The position numbers and the translations under genes are program-made. Below the pieces are notes generated by a model. That model did no database searches, was not told the DNA's origin, and worked only from the letters and a program-made list of their open reading frames with translations. A stretch of DNA of 52,156 nt from Crocinitomicaceae bacterium (GTDB lineage: Bacteria > Bacteroidota > Bacteroidia > Flavobacteriales_D > Crocinitomicaceae): positions 1 through 52,156 of the forward strand of contig JABURP010000074.1 of the NCBI GenBank assembly GCA_014762645.1, written 5' to 3'. This document shows, in pieces, positions 1-7,208 of the stretch (its first letter is position 1; each line of letters opens with the position of its first letter).

Positions 1-1
1 T

Positions 2-79
2 CACAATTTATTGGGAATCATGCGAAACTTTGTCGGGAAGCAAATTGATGATGTGTTGGTAATAGGCGTAAGAGTTTAA
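2..79 (+). CDS. 3' end of a SpoIIE-family (PP2C-type) phosphatase gene, partial
   Basis: The frame opens at the window edge and ends with a TAA at 77-79. Its last 25 residues end in QIDDVLVIGVRV. This matches the closing motif of SpoIIE/PP2C-type serine phosphatases: the complete family member at 23487-25271 ends in QIDDVCVVGVRL. The Asp-Asp pair belongs to the metal-binding catalytic core of this family. Only the tail is visible, so sensor domains and length are unknown. The segment is copied again 119 bp downstream, and this upstream copy is taken as the real gene end because its frame stays open to the window edge. The assignment rests on a short motif, but one that is very characteristic. 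Confidence 0.6.
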   Translation, partial: HNLLGIMRNFVGKQIDDVLVIGVRV

Positions 80-120
80 TTCAATTTGCGAGAAGTTTAT
101 CCCGACCTAGTTGAGCGATT

Positions 121-198
121 CACAATTTATTGGGAATCATGCGAAACTTTGTCGGGAAGCAAATTGATGATGTGTTGGTAATAGGCGTAAGAGTTTAA
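121..198 (+). pseudogene. Duplicated SpoIIE C-terminal fragment
   Basis: This is the second copy of the 25-codon tail, ending in TAA at 196-198. Its frame is closed just upstream by a TGA at 112-114, so it is not joined to the gene body. An internal ATG could start a peptide of about 19 residues, but no initiation signal is visible. It is most simply a non-functional duplicate of the gene end. Confidence 0.6.
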
Positions 199-315
199 TT
201 CAATTTGCAAGAAGTTTACTTGTAACAATTCATCACAAATCAGTTATATAAATCGGAAGTTCTCTATCCCTTTAGAGGACAGATAATTACTTTTTTGAAC
301 CTTAAAATCAACCTT

Positions 316-912
316 ATGAACCTTACCAGAAATTTTTTCAAACTAACCTTTGGTGCATTATTACTTTCAACGCTTTGCTTTGTAGGGTGTAAGAAAGACA
401 ACCAAACTTCAAGACTAATGATCCGAATGACAGATGATCCAGCGGATTATCTGGAAGTAAATGTAGACGTACAGAGTGTACAAATCAGCTATTCCGATAA
501 TGGCAGTGGCGGATGGACCACTTTAACGACCAATGCCGGTGTGTATGACTTATTGGATCTACAAAACGACGTGAGCGTTGTGATAGCGGACCAAGCCGAG
601 ATTCCAGTTGGAAGATTAAATCAACTCAGATTGGTATTAGGCCAAAATAATACACTTGTTACAACACACGGAACCTATCCATTACTTTTATCCAGCCAGG
701 ACAAGACAGGATTGAAAATCAATATGAACCTGGATATGCCGGTAGATAAATATATTGATATACTGATCGATTTTGATGCTGGAAAATCTATTGTTGAAGA
801 GGGAAATGGCCAGTATAGGTTGAAGCCAGTACTTCGTCTTGAAGCGGTAAATTTTTACGAATTGAATGATTCCATACCCCTAACAACAGGCGGAACAACG
901 ACAACTAATTAA
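316..912 (+). CDS. DUF4382-family lipoprotein
   Basis: This is a predicted exported lipoprotein of 198 residues. The ATG at 316 is preferred over an upstream in-frame TTG at 295, because it gives a compact signal peptide ending in the lipobox FVGC, followed by KKDN. The mature part (MIRMTDDPADY..., VNVDVQSVQI, PVGRLNQLRLVLG, LKPVLRLEAVNF) follows the pattern of the DUF4382 beta-sandwich domain common in Bacteroidota lipoproteins. The biochemical role of that domain is unknown. The Thr-rich tail is probably unstructured. A strong terminator at 933-964 ends the unit, and no TAnnTTTG box is evident upstream, so it is probably monocistronic. Lipid attachment is well supported; the domain name is a family-level recognition. 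Confidence 0.75.
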   Translation: MNLTRNFFKLTFGALLLSTLCFVGCKKDNQTSRLMIRMTDDPADYLEVNVDVQSVQISYSDNGSGGWTTLTTNAGVYDLLDLQNDVSVVIADQAEIPVGRLNQLRLVLGQNNTLVTTHGTYPLLLSSQDKTGLKINMNLDMPVDKYIDILIDFDAGKSIVEEGNGQYRLKPVLRLEAVNFYELNDSIPLTTGGTTTTN

Positions 913-932
913 TTAGTGAATTAATACGGATT

Positions 933-964
933 AAGGTCGGTAATATATTGCCGGCCTTTTCTTT
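933..964 (+). terminator. Intrinsic terminator after the DUF4382 lipoprotein gene
   Basis: An 11-bp stem (AAGGTCGGTAA at 933-943 pairing with TTGCCGGCCTT at 948-958, two G-U pairs) has a TATA loop and is followed by a T-rich tract. It lies 20 bp after the stop codon. Confidence 0.85.
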
Positions 965-985
965 TACTTCTATCTCCTGATTGAA

Positions 986-1768
986 CTAACCCCCAAGAAC
1001 TTCGATAGCTCCTGATGCTATATCCAGAGTTCCTATTTCGGACTCCTCTATTAGTTGTACATCCTTATCGGAATTTAAATATACCGAACCAGAACTTACA
1101 ACAACAGTTATTTCATCTTCCTCTTCATAAGCCATGACATCAAATGCGGCGTCGTCAAACACTTCCAGAAAAGCATCATGAGGCAATTCAACAATAAAAG
1201 GACGTCGCAACTCACCTAAAACGTCAAATACACATTCTCCCACTAATGATACACGTCTTTCTGTATTATCGAATTCAGGTGGATATAACAGGGTTGAGTT
1301 ATCTAAGAGTACTACTTTCGAACCATCTGATAAAACTTCTGTTACAGTTTCACCGGACGCTACCAACTCAAGCATACCACTACTACTAATCTCTTCTCGT
1401 GACTCCTCCATTTTTTCCTCATCTGCTACAAAAAACACCATCAGTGCGCCTATTACTCCAATGGCAGCAGTTGCAGCTAAGATAGCTACAGATTTTGCCC
1501 CTTTATTTTTTGACTGAGCTCTCTGATCGGCGGGCCTGTTTATTGGCTTTGCTTCATAGGAAGAATTATCCTTGAAATTTCTGGATTCAAGTTCTTCTGA
1601 TAATTTACTTGATTTCTTTTTCCAACTCCTACGTACCTCATTGAACTGAGCCATATTTGCAGATGATCGGGCTAACCAAAGGTCTACCTTAATCATATCT
1701 TCATTGCTTAATTCCTTATTGAGATAAGCAAGGATAACCGAATCAGTGATTTCTTCTATTTCTGACAT
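986..1768 (-). CDS. FecR-like single-pass membrane protein
   Basis: This 260-residue protein has the layout of a FecR-type anti-sigma factor. Its N-terminal cytoplasmic helical region of about 90 residues is of the type that binds an ECF sigma factor. One membrane helix follows at about 93-115. The periplasmic part carries the FecR signature (VTEVLSDGSKVVLLDNSTLL, then RRVSLVGECVFDV at roughly 150-195). The start at 1768 (MSEIEEITDS) is chosen because residues encoded upstream look unlike a FecR N-terminus. No ECF sigma gene or TonB receptor lies next to it, so the usual partner is missing here. The periplasmic part is very acidic. A hairpin at 1879-1901 separates it from the small gene upstream. 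Confidence 0.72.
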   Translation of the reverse strand: MSEIEEITDSVILAYLNKELSNEDMIKVDLWLARSSANMAQFNEVRRSWKKKSSKLSEELESRNFKDNSSYEAKPINRPADQRAQSKNKGAKSVAILAATAAIGVIGALMVFFVADEEKMEESREEISSSGMLELVASGETVTEVLSDGSKVVLLDNSTLLYPPEFDNTERRVSLVGECVFDVLGELRRPFIVELPHDAFLEVFDDAAFDVMAYEEEDEITVVVSSGSVYLNSDKDVQLIEESEIGTLDIASGAIEVLGG

Positions 1769-1878
1769 TAAATACTCATTTAGTAGCTGTAAGGTAAAAA
1801 AAGTATTTAAGCTGTGATAAGTATTGTCCAATTACCTTTTTTAATCCACAAGGTATAGGATAGATATAAATAGCAAAT

Positions 1879-1901
1879 AGTGGTCTTTACCCAAGACCAC
1901 T
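1879..1901 (-). terminator. Perfect 9-bp hairpin between the 77-aa gene and the FecR-like gene
   Basis: AGTGGTCTT (1879-1887) pairs perfectly with AAGACCACT (1893-1901) across a 5-nt loop. Read on the minus strand it lies just after the stop of the 77-residue gene and is followed by a T/A-rich stretch. A transcription terminator for that gene is therefore likely. Confidence 0.6.
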
Positions 1902-1924
1902 GCTTAATTTAAGGAAAAAATCGA

Positions 1925-2158
1925 TTAATACTGAGCTCCGTGAAAACTCTTGGTGAAAAGAGCAAACCTAAGTTCAAGATCGTTCACCAATTCTCTGAAC
2001 TCCTCAACGCTCTTATGTCCAATCGTATGAATTCTGGACTCCCCTTTAAAGAAAAGGATTAATCCCGGGTGATTGTTTGCGAATCTCTCAACGTACTCGT
2101 AACCGATCAACTCGTTATTTAATATTCTCTCTTTTAATTTCTCGTACTTAGCGTTCAT
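1925..2158 (-). CDS. Hypothetical protein, 77 aa
   Basis: I do not recognise this family. The protein is small, soluble and charged (MNAKYEKLKERILNNELIGYEYV...). It has an N-terminal amphipathic helix, a short beta-like segment (GLILFFKGESRIHTIG) and a second helix (VEEFRELVNDLELRFALF). No signal peptide or membrane helix is seen. It sits upstream of the FecR-like gene on the same strand, but a hairpin separates them. No TAnnTTTG box is visible before it. Base composition resembles its neighbours and the frame is clean, so it is probably a real gene of unknown role. Confidence 0.55.
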   Translation of the reverse strand: MNAKYEKLKERILNNELIGYEYVERFANNHPGLILFFKGESRIHTIGHKSVEEFRELVNDLELRFALFTKSFHGAQY

Positions 2159-2400
2159 GTTTAAGTAGCTTTTACATTTAAAACGTTAGTAGGTGGAAAA
2201 ATGTTCAGGTATTAAGCTTTTTTAAGACCACGGGGCTTAAATTCCTCAGTCTGTGGCTAAACCAGTCGATTTTTCACGGCGCAATATCCGAAATTTATCT
2301 TAGTTACCAAGAAAAAAAATGGATTTCCTTCAATTTTAAATGATTTTTTAACCGTTCATATAGAAAATTGACCGATTAAAATGAGAAATTGACATTTCCC

Positions 2401-2637
2401 TTATCCGTTTTTCAGAACAAGTTGACGAACTTTAAATACCAGTGAAATGAAAAACAAAACCCATGGTATACCGTGGAAAAACAGGTCAAACCAGTCTTTT
2501 GCTCCCATACCAACAGCTCCGCCTGCTACCCAACGCACTTTCCCCACGATATGAGGTTCTGGCGCAAACGGAGCTAGGCCTAATGTCATTGCCAGCAATA
2601 GAAAAAATACGAACTGTTTCTCAAATAGTCGAACCAT
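2401..2637 (-). CDS. Small two-helix membrane protein of the sulfur locus
   Basis: This 78-residue protein has two predicted membrane helices (about 8-27 and 54-70). They are joined by a conserved-looking loop with APEPHIVGKVRW and KDWFDLFFHGIPWVLF. From memory, small proteins with this PEPHI...DWFDL.LHG.PW pattern occur beside rhodanese genes in Bacteroidota and are sometimes mislabelled RND transporter. It is far too short to be an RND pump. Its start lies 6 bp after the rhodanese stop, so the two are co-transcribed. The context points to sulfur-compound handling at the inner membrane, but the function is unknown. Confidence 0.6.
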   Translation of the reverse strand: MVRLFEKQFVFFLLLAMTLGLAPFAPEPHIVGKVRWVAGGAVGMGAKDWFDLFFHGIPWVLFFISLVFKVRQLVLKNG

Positions 2638-2643
2638 AGCTAC

Positions 2644-3027
2644 TTATTTCCAATTTCCATACCCACCTTCAAGCTCAAGCACGTACTCAAATCCCAATTG
2701 TTTGAATTTATACAGTGCCTTGGCACTTCTTCCGCCAGATTGACAAAAGATCAAGGTAGGTTTTGATTTATCCAGTTTGGAGATCTTGCTTGTAAAATCA
2801 GATGACATAAAGTCAATATTAATCGCTCCATCTATCGTTCCCCGTTGATACTCTCCAGGGGTTCTTACATCAATGAGTTGAACATCCTTGAGTGTATTGA
2901 GTTGTTTTTTAAACTCCGTTTTACTCACTCTTTTTATAACGGGTTTGCTTTGTGCAGGCTCCTGAGTGATTGTCCAGGAGGTACCCCACAACACTCCCAT
3001 TAACGCAATTAAAATTCCGTACTTCAT
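2644..3027 (-). CDS. Exported single-domain rhodanese
   Basis: This is a sulfurtransferase-type protein of 127 residues. A hydrophobic N-terminal segment (about 3-20) should act as a signal peptide or anchor, placing the domain in the periplasm. The rhodanese domain runs from about 32 to 127, with the LIDVRTPGEY motif at 51-60 and the active-site loop CQSGGRS starting at Cys95. That Cys would carry the persulfide. The start at 3027 is chosen over one at 3072 because the longer version would overlap the upstream cstB-like gene and bury the signal peptide. It lies 20 bp downstream of the CstB-like gene and so belongs to that operon. It probably receives or delivers sulfane sulfur, by inference from context. 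Confidence 0.85.
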   Translation of the reverse strand: MKYGILIALMGVLWGTSWTITQEPAQSKPVIKRVSKTEFKKQLNTLKDVQLIDVRTPGEYQRGTIDGAINIDFMSSDFTSKISKLDKSKPTLIFCQSGGRSAKALYKFKQLGFEYVLELEGGYGNWK

Positions 3028-3047
3028 ACTATAATTATTTACGTGTT

Positions 3048-4463
3048 CTAATTCTTCCCTGTAGTTGGACAAACGTACTCCGTGGTGGGAAGTCCTGATT
3101 CCTTTATTGCCTTAAATCCGCCAAGTACATCCACAATATTGTGAATTCCCCTGGATTTTAGAATAGATGCCGCAATCACGGATCGATATCCTCCAAGACA
3201 ATGAACATAATGTTTGGTATTATCTGTAAACGTTGATAGGTAATTGTTGATATCGTCCAGTGGAGCAGAATCCGCACCTTCAAGGTGTTCTGCTTCAAAT
3301 TCACCAGGTTTTCTAACATCTACAACATGTACATCTTCCTTCTTTTTTCGCTCTGCAAGTTCTTCTGCTGTAACATTTTCAAGCGAATCAACTTCTTTAC
3401 CGGCAGCTTTCCATGCTTCAAAACCTCCTTTGAGATACCCAATCACATTATCAAAACCAACCCGTGATAGTCGTGTTATCACTTCTTCAAGTCGGTCTTC
3501 ATCAGATACCAGCAAAATAGGTTGTTTTACATCTTTGATCAGGGCACCAACCCACGGAGCAAAACCTCCATCAACACCAATAAATATTGATCTTGGAATA
3601 AATCCTTTTGAAAATTCGGATTGATGTCTCACATCAAGAACTATCGCACCTGTTTCATTAGCTGCTGCTTCAAATGCTTCCACATTCAATGCTGTTCCTC
3701 CTCTTTCGAGTACATCATCAATATTATCATACCCTTCTTTGTTCATTTGTACATTAAAAGGGAAGTACGCCGGTGGTGCCCCGAGACCTTCTGTTACCTC
3801 TTTGACAAACTCTTCCTTGGTCATATCCGCTCTTAACGCATAGTTATTGGCTTTTTCATGACCAATAGAACCAATCGTTTCTTTACTCATGTTTTTACCA
3901 CATGCTGACCCTGCTCCATGTCCCGGATAAACGATTACATCATCCGGTAATGTCATGATTTTCGTCCTCAGACTTTCATAAAGAATACCAGCAAGCTCTT
4001 CCTGCGTCATATTTGCCGCTTTTTGAGCAAGATCCGGTCTTCCAACATCTCCTAAGAACAAAGTATCTCCTGAGAAGATAGCATGTTCCTTGCCGTTTTC
4101 ATCCAGCAATAAATAAGTGGTGCTTTCCATTGTATGACCTGGCGTGTGAAGTACCTTTATCACAACATCACCCAGTTTAAACTCTTGTCCGTCTTCTGCG
4201 ATAATTGCATCAAAATCTGGCTGTGCTGTTGGTCCGTATACAATAGGAGCTCCGGTTTTTTCATAAAGGGTGACATGTCCACTGACAAAATCAGCATGAA
4301 AGTGCGTTTCAAATACATATTTGATTTTTGCACCTCGGTCATTGGCCATATCAATGTAACCCTGCACTTCTCTCAGTGGGTCTATAATTGCTGCTTCACC
4401 CTGGCTTTCAATGTAATATGCGCCTTGTGCCAAACAGCCTGTATATAATTGTTCTACTTTCAT
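3048..4463 (-). CDS. cstB: CstB-like persulfide dioxygenase fused to two rhodanese domains
   Basis: This 471-residue protein has three domains. The N-terminal metallo-beta-lactamase fold (about 1-240) carries THFHADFVSGH (His54, His56, Asp58, His63), HTPGH (His110), FSGDTLF (Asp133) and YPGHGAGSACG. This is the ETHE1-type non-haem iron pattern of persulfide dioxygenases. A first rhodanese-like domain (about 260-355) lacks the active-site Cys; its loop region reads LLVSDEDRL. The last domain (about 370-465) has an active loop CLGGYRS with Cys422. The order dioxygenase, Cys-less rhodanese, active rhodanese is that of staphylococcal CstB, which oxidises persulfide to sulfite and makes thiosulfate. 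A TAccTTTG box lies just upstream, so it can be transcribed apart from the SulP gene behind it. The CstB identity is by architecture. Confidence 0.82.
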   Translation of the reverse strand: MKVEQLYTGCLAQGAYYIESQGEAAIIDPLREVQGYIDMANDRGAKIKYVFETHFHADFVSGHVTLYEKTGAPIVYGPTAQPDFDAIIAEDGQEFKLGDVVIKVLHTPGHTMESTTYLLLDENGKEHAIFSGDTLFLGDVGRPDLAQKAANMTQEELAGILYESLRTKIMTLPDDVIVYPGHGAGSACGKNMSKETIGSIGHEKANNYALRADMTKEEFVKEVTEGLGAPPAYFPFNVQMNKEGYDNIDDVLERGGTALNVEAFEAAANETGAIVLDVRHQSEFSKGFIPRSIFIGVDGGFAPWVGALIKDVKQPILLVSDEDRLEEVITRLSRVGFDNVIGYLKGGFEAWKAAGKEVDSLENVTAEELAERKKKEDVHVVDVRKPGEFEAEHLEGADSAPLDDINNYLSTFTDNTKHYVHCLGGYRSVIAASILKSRGIHNIVDVLGGFKAIKESGLPTTEYVCPTTGKN

Positions 4464-4484
4464 TTTATCTTAATTTCTATACTA

Positions 4485-4492
4485 CAAAGGTA
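4485..4492 (-). promoter_or_regulatory. TAnnTTTG promoter box for the CstB-like gene
   Basis: TACCTTTG on the minus strand, 21 nt before the ATG at 4463, matches the Bacteroidota -7 consensus. A TTTG lies 26 nt further upstream, wider than the usual spacing, so the -33 element is uncertain. Confidence 0.55.
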
Positions 4493-4524
4493 AGATGTTT
4501 AATGCGTACAATTTGTGACAAATA

Positions 4525-6249
4525 TCACTTATCCTTACGCTGTTGGGATATCTTTTCCTGGAGTTCGGACTGTGTATACCCTTTATCCAGATAATCCACT
4601 GCTTCATTCGTCTTAATAAATAGATTTTCCTTACCTAACATTTCTACAATTCCACTCTTAAATAATATATCCCGGGCAGGGCCTATTGCTCCAGCAATCA
4701 TAAAACGGATGTTCTTTGCATTGTATTCTTTAATCACATTGGCCAGTACTATACTTCCGGTAGAATCAATATAGTTAATTGCTTCAGCATTGAGAATTAC
4801 GGTTTTGAGGTCATCTCCTTTTCTTGCGCAACGTTTTGCCAGCTCACTCTTAAAATATTCTGTATTGCCAAAATAGAGTTGTCCGTCAAAACGAATGACG
4901 AGCAGGTCAGCTCGATTTTCCGTTTCTCCCTGAAAGCGTTCAATATTTTTAAAATAATCACTGCCTTTTATACGCTCCAATTCTGCAATATGAGGTTTTG
5001 CTGTACGGTATACGAGTAACAACAAGGAAAATAGTATGCCCAAAATTATTCCCTCAATAATTCCGACAAAAAGCGTCATCAGGAATGTTACGACCAAAAG
5101 GATGAATTCGTCTTTTCGGTCATTCCATAATTTCAACGCATATTTCAAATCAATCAGGCGAAATACGGCCACCATAATAACGGATGCCAGTATGGGTTTT
5201 GGTAAATAATAAAAAAGCGGTGTAAGAAACAAAAGGGTAAGCGCAACAATTGCAGCTGCTATAAATGCAGACATTCCTGTTTTTGCCCCTGCTTCATTAT
5301 TTACTGCAGATCGCGAAAATCCGCCGGTAGTTGGATAGGATGAAAAGAGTGATCCCACCATGTTAGACGCTCCCAGTGCGATTAATTCCTGTGAAGGATT
5401 CACTTTATAATCATCATGTTTATGTTCAATGGATTTACCGATTGAAATAGCTTCTGTAAATGCTACAAGTGCTAAAGCGGTGGCAATTGGAGCCAGGTCG
5501 GTTATCCGTTGCGTAGTAATTTCCGGTAACTGTACCTTTGGCAGGCCAGTCGGAATTTCACCTAATATTTTTACACCAAGCTCATGCAGTCCCATAAAAT
5601 AAGTGACCACTATGGCAAGCACCATGACAATCAATGCTCCGGGAACAGCTCGTTTCCATTTTCTTATCAGCATAATGATAATAATCCCCACAAGTCCAAT
5701 GCCCAGTGCATATATATTGGATGAGCGCAGTGCAGGCACAGTATTCGCCATCATTTCATGTATCGTACTGCTTCTTTCAATATCTACCCCAATCAAATGT
5801 TTAATTTGGCTGAAGCCTATAATAATGGCGGCGGCAGATGTAAACCCACTTATTACCGGTTTAGACAAAAAGTTGACCAGGAATCCCATATTGAGAATTC
5901 CTAATAACAACTGAATTGCGCCCATGAACAACGCCAGGAAAATCGCCATTGAAATGTATTCATCTAATCCCGATAGTTGTAAGGCTCCCAAACCTGATGC
6001 CACCAAAAGTGAATCCATTGCTACGGGTCCTACTGCCAACTGCCGCGAAGTACCCAAAATCGCATAAATGACTTGTGGGATCAATGCTGCATAAAGTCCA
6101 AATACCGGAGGTAGACCTGCAATCATTGCGTACGCCATACCCTGAGGTATCAAGATAATACCAACGGTTAAGCCCGCAGGAAGATCTCCTTTCAATTGTT
6201 GTTTTGAATAACCAGGAAGCCAATTAAGTATAGGGAAGTATCGCTTCAT
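4525..6249 (-). CDS. SulP-family anion transporter with STAS domain
   Basis: This 574-residue inner-membrane transporter starts MKRYFPILNWLPGY. It shows the SulP signature near the N-terminus (DLPAGLTVGIILIPQGMAYA, then GLPPVFGLYAAL), followed by many hydrophobic helices to about residue 410. A cytoplasmic STAS domain follows (about 430-560, including NAEAINYIDSTGSIVLANV). SulP proteins carry sulfate, bicarbonate or other anions. Next to a persulfide dioxygenase it may export sulfite, sulfate or thiosulfate, which is inference. The start at 6249 is favoured over one 24 bp upstream because a TACTTTTG promoter box at 6256-6263 leaves only that start downstream. The gene lies 61 bp before the CstB-like gene on the same strand. 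Confidence 0.9.
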   Translation of the reverse strand: MKRYFPILNWLPGYSKQQLKGDLPAGLTVGIILIPQGMAYAMIAGLPPVFGLYAALIPQVIYAILGTSRQLAVGPVAMDSLLVASGLGALQLSGLDEYISMAIFLALFMGAIQLLLGILNMGFLVNFLSKPVISGFTSAAAIIIGFSQIKHLIGVDIERSSTIHEMMANTVPALRSSNIYALGIGLVGIIIIMLIRKWKRAVPGALIVMVLAIVVTYFMGLHELGVKILGEIPTGLPKVQLPEITTQRITDLAPIATALALVAFTEAISIGKSIEHKHDDYKVNPSQELIALGASNMVGSLFSSYPTTGGFSRSAVNNEAGAKTGMSAFIAAAIVALTLLFLTPLFYYLPKPILASVIMVAVFRLIDLKYALKLWNDRKDEFILLVVTFLMTLFVGIIEGIILGILFSLLLLVYRTAKPHIAELERIKGSDYFKNIERFQGETENRADLLVIRFDGQLYFGNTEYFKSELAKRCARKGDDLKTVILNAEAINYIDSTGSIVLANVIKEYNAKNIRFMIAGAIGPARDILFKSGIVEMLGKENLFIKTNEAVDYLDKGYTQSELQEKISQQRKDK

Positions 6250-6255
6250 TGCAAA

Positions 6256-6263
6256 CAAAAGTA
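6256..6263 (-). promoter_or_regulatory. TAnnTTTG promoter box for the SulP gene
   Basis: TACTTTTG on the minus strand ends 6 nt before the ATG at 6249, implying a very short leader. No clear -33 TTTG is seen at normal distance. Confidence 0.45.
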
Positions 6264-6354
6264 ATGCAGACATAAGACAATTAGTGTGCTTTATGTCACA
6301 AAATTAAATCAGACTTGGAATGGTATTGGTTTCATAATTTGTAATTTCACACGA

Positions 6355-6864
6355 ATGAACAGAAGTATTTTTATACTATTTTTTGTATTTACTCAGGTAT
6401 GTTTGGGTCAAAACCCCGCCGGGTTTAACCAAATGGTTAAGAGCTATTTACAGGGAACGGTGCCATTGGCCACAGTGGAGCAATTAAAGCTTGATATTTC
6501 TCAGGGAAAAGAGATTATAATTCTGGATGCAAGGGAAATGAAGGAATATAATGTTAGTCACATTAAAAACGCTCTTTTTGTGGGATACGATCATTTTAAG
6601 GCTTCTTCTATTTCTGACATATCGTATGAAATACCAATTTACGTTTATTGTTCGGTGGGATATCGTAGTGAAAAGGTAGGTGAGAAATTGATTGAAGCGG
6701 GGTATCAGAACGTGCACAATTTGTTCGGAGGGATCTTCAACTGGGTTAATTCTGGCAATGCGGTTGTAAATATGAATGGCGAGCCTACCCGAAAGGTACA
6801 CGGGTACAATAAAGAATGGGCGAAATGGCTGAATATTGACAAGAGTAAAATTGTACTGAAATAG
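6355..6864 (+). CDS. Exported rhodanese-domain protein
   Basis: This 169-residue protein starts at the ATG at 6355 and has a signal peptide (about 1-19, ending LGQ). Its rhodanese domain has IIILDAREMKEY (54-65) and the active loop CSVGYRS with Cys99. The mature protein should be periplasmic. A C-terminal extension of about 35 residues (EPTRKVHGYNKEWAKWLNID) follows the domain. The gene is transcribed away from the SulP gene, so the sulfur locus is divergent around 6250-6355. It differs in sequence from the rhodanese at 2644-3027 and is not a recent duplicate. A likely job is handling sulfane sulfur or serving as a thiol-disulfide scaffold in the periplasm. The catalytic Cys is present, so activity is plausible. 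Confidence 0.85.
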   Translation: MNRSIFILFFVFTQVCLGQNPAGFNQMVKSYLQGTVPLATVEQLKLDISQGKEIIILDAREMKEYNVSHIKNALFVGYDHFKASSISDISYEIPIYVYCSVGYRSEKVGEKLIEAGYQNVHNLFGGIFNWVNSGNAVVNMNGEPTRKVHGYNKEWAKWLNIDKSKIVLK

Positions 6865-6865
6865 A

Positions 6866-6898
6866 AAAAGCCGTCTTCCCAAAGGATCGACGGCTTTA
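6866..6898. terminator. Bidirectional terminator between convergent genes
   Basis: AAAGCCGTC (6867-6875) pairs with GACGGCTTT (6889-6897) with a short loop. It lies directly after the rhodanese stop on the plus strand. Its minus-strand T-run also serves the small lipoprotein gene ending at 6926. Confidence 0.85.
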
Positions 6899-6925
6899 TC
6901 ATATTCTTAAAAAGAGAAAGTTGGC

Positions 6926-7066
6926 TTAGTGAGCCTCACCTTCTTCTTCTTCACCTTCTGCAGACTCAGTTGTCTCTTCTTCTCCTCCTTCTTCTCCTCC
7001 ATCACAGCTAGTGAATCCCATTGCTACACCACCAAGGATGAATAGCATAAATAACAGTTTTTTCAT
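6926..7066 (-). CDS. Tiny acidic lipoprotein, 46 aa
   Basis: This short gene has an ATG at 7064-7066 and a TAA at 6926-6928. It encodes a signal peptide MKKLLFMLFILGGVAMG, a lipobox FTSC (Cys21) and then a mature tail of only 25 residues, made almost wholly of Asp/Glu, Gly and Thr/Ser (14 acidic residues). The Cys is followed by Asp. The product would be a lipid-anchored, very acidic peptide in the envelope. A terminator follows at 6866-6898. The clean signal peptide and lipobox make it a real gene despite its size. No function is known to me; similar acidic mini-lipoproteins might bind cations or coat the membrane, which is speculation. Confidence 0.75.
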   Translation of the reverse strand: MKKLLFMLFILGGVAMGFTSCDGGEEGGEEETTESAEGEEEEGEAH

Positions 7067-7208
7067 TGTGAAAAATTTTAAAGGGTTACTAATTAAACTA
7101 AATTGTCCGAAGACAGCCTTGAATTTAACAATAAAGCTGAGTCTGCAAAAATCTTAAGCAAGGAATTTTTCACGAAGTGGTGTGAAGAAGCTGATAAACA
7201 TTGCTTTA

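Larger units (their letters stand above)
1..218. repeat. Tandem duplication of a gene 3' end, 119-bp period
   Basis: Bases 1-99 recur at 120-218 with a single mismatch (90 G versus 209 A). The unit may extend left beyond the window. Each copy carries the last 25 codons and stop of a SpoIIE-type gene plus about 20 bp of 3' flank. Each also contains the inverted pair GCAAATTGA/TCAATTTGC (40-48/81-89 and 159-167/200-208), which brackets the stop codon. Confidence 0.95.

Noticed and set aside
1-218. CRISPR-like repeat
   Set aside because: Only two copies with a 20-bp gap, each encoding a protein tail and stop codon; no cas gene or further spacers.
2159-2400. Possible small gene in the 242-bp gap
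   Set aside because: Only very short frames (up to about 16 codons) were seen, and no promoter box or conserved motif.
2401-2637. RND transporter
   Set aside because: Similar small proteins carry that label, but 78 residues with two helices cannot be an RND pump.
3244-3624. Open frames antisense to the CstB-like gene
   Set aside because: They are Ser-rich shadows of a strongly conserved coding strand and have no recognisable features.
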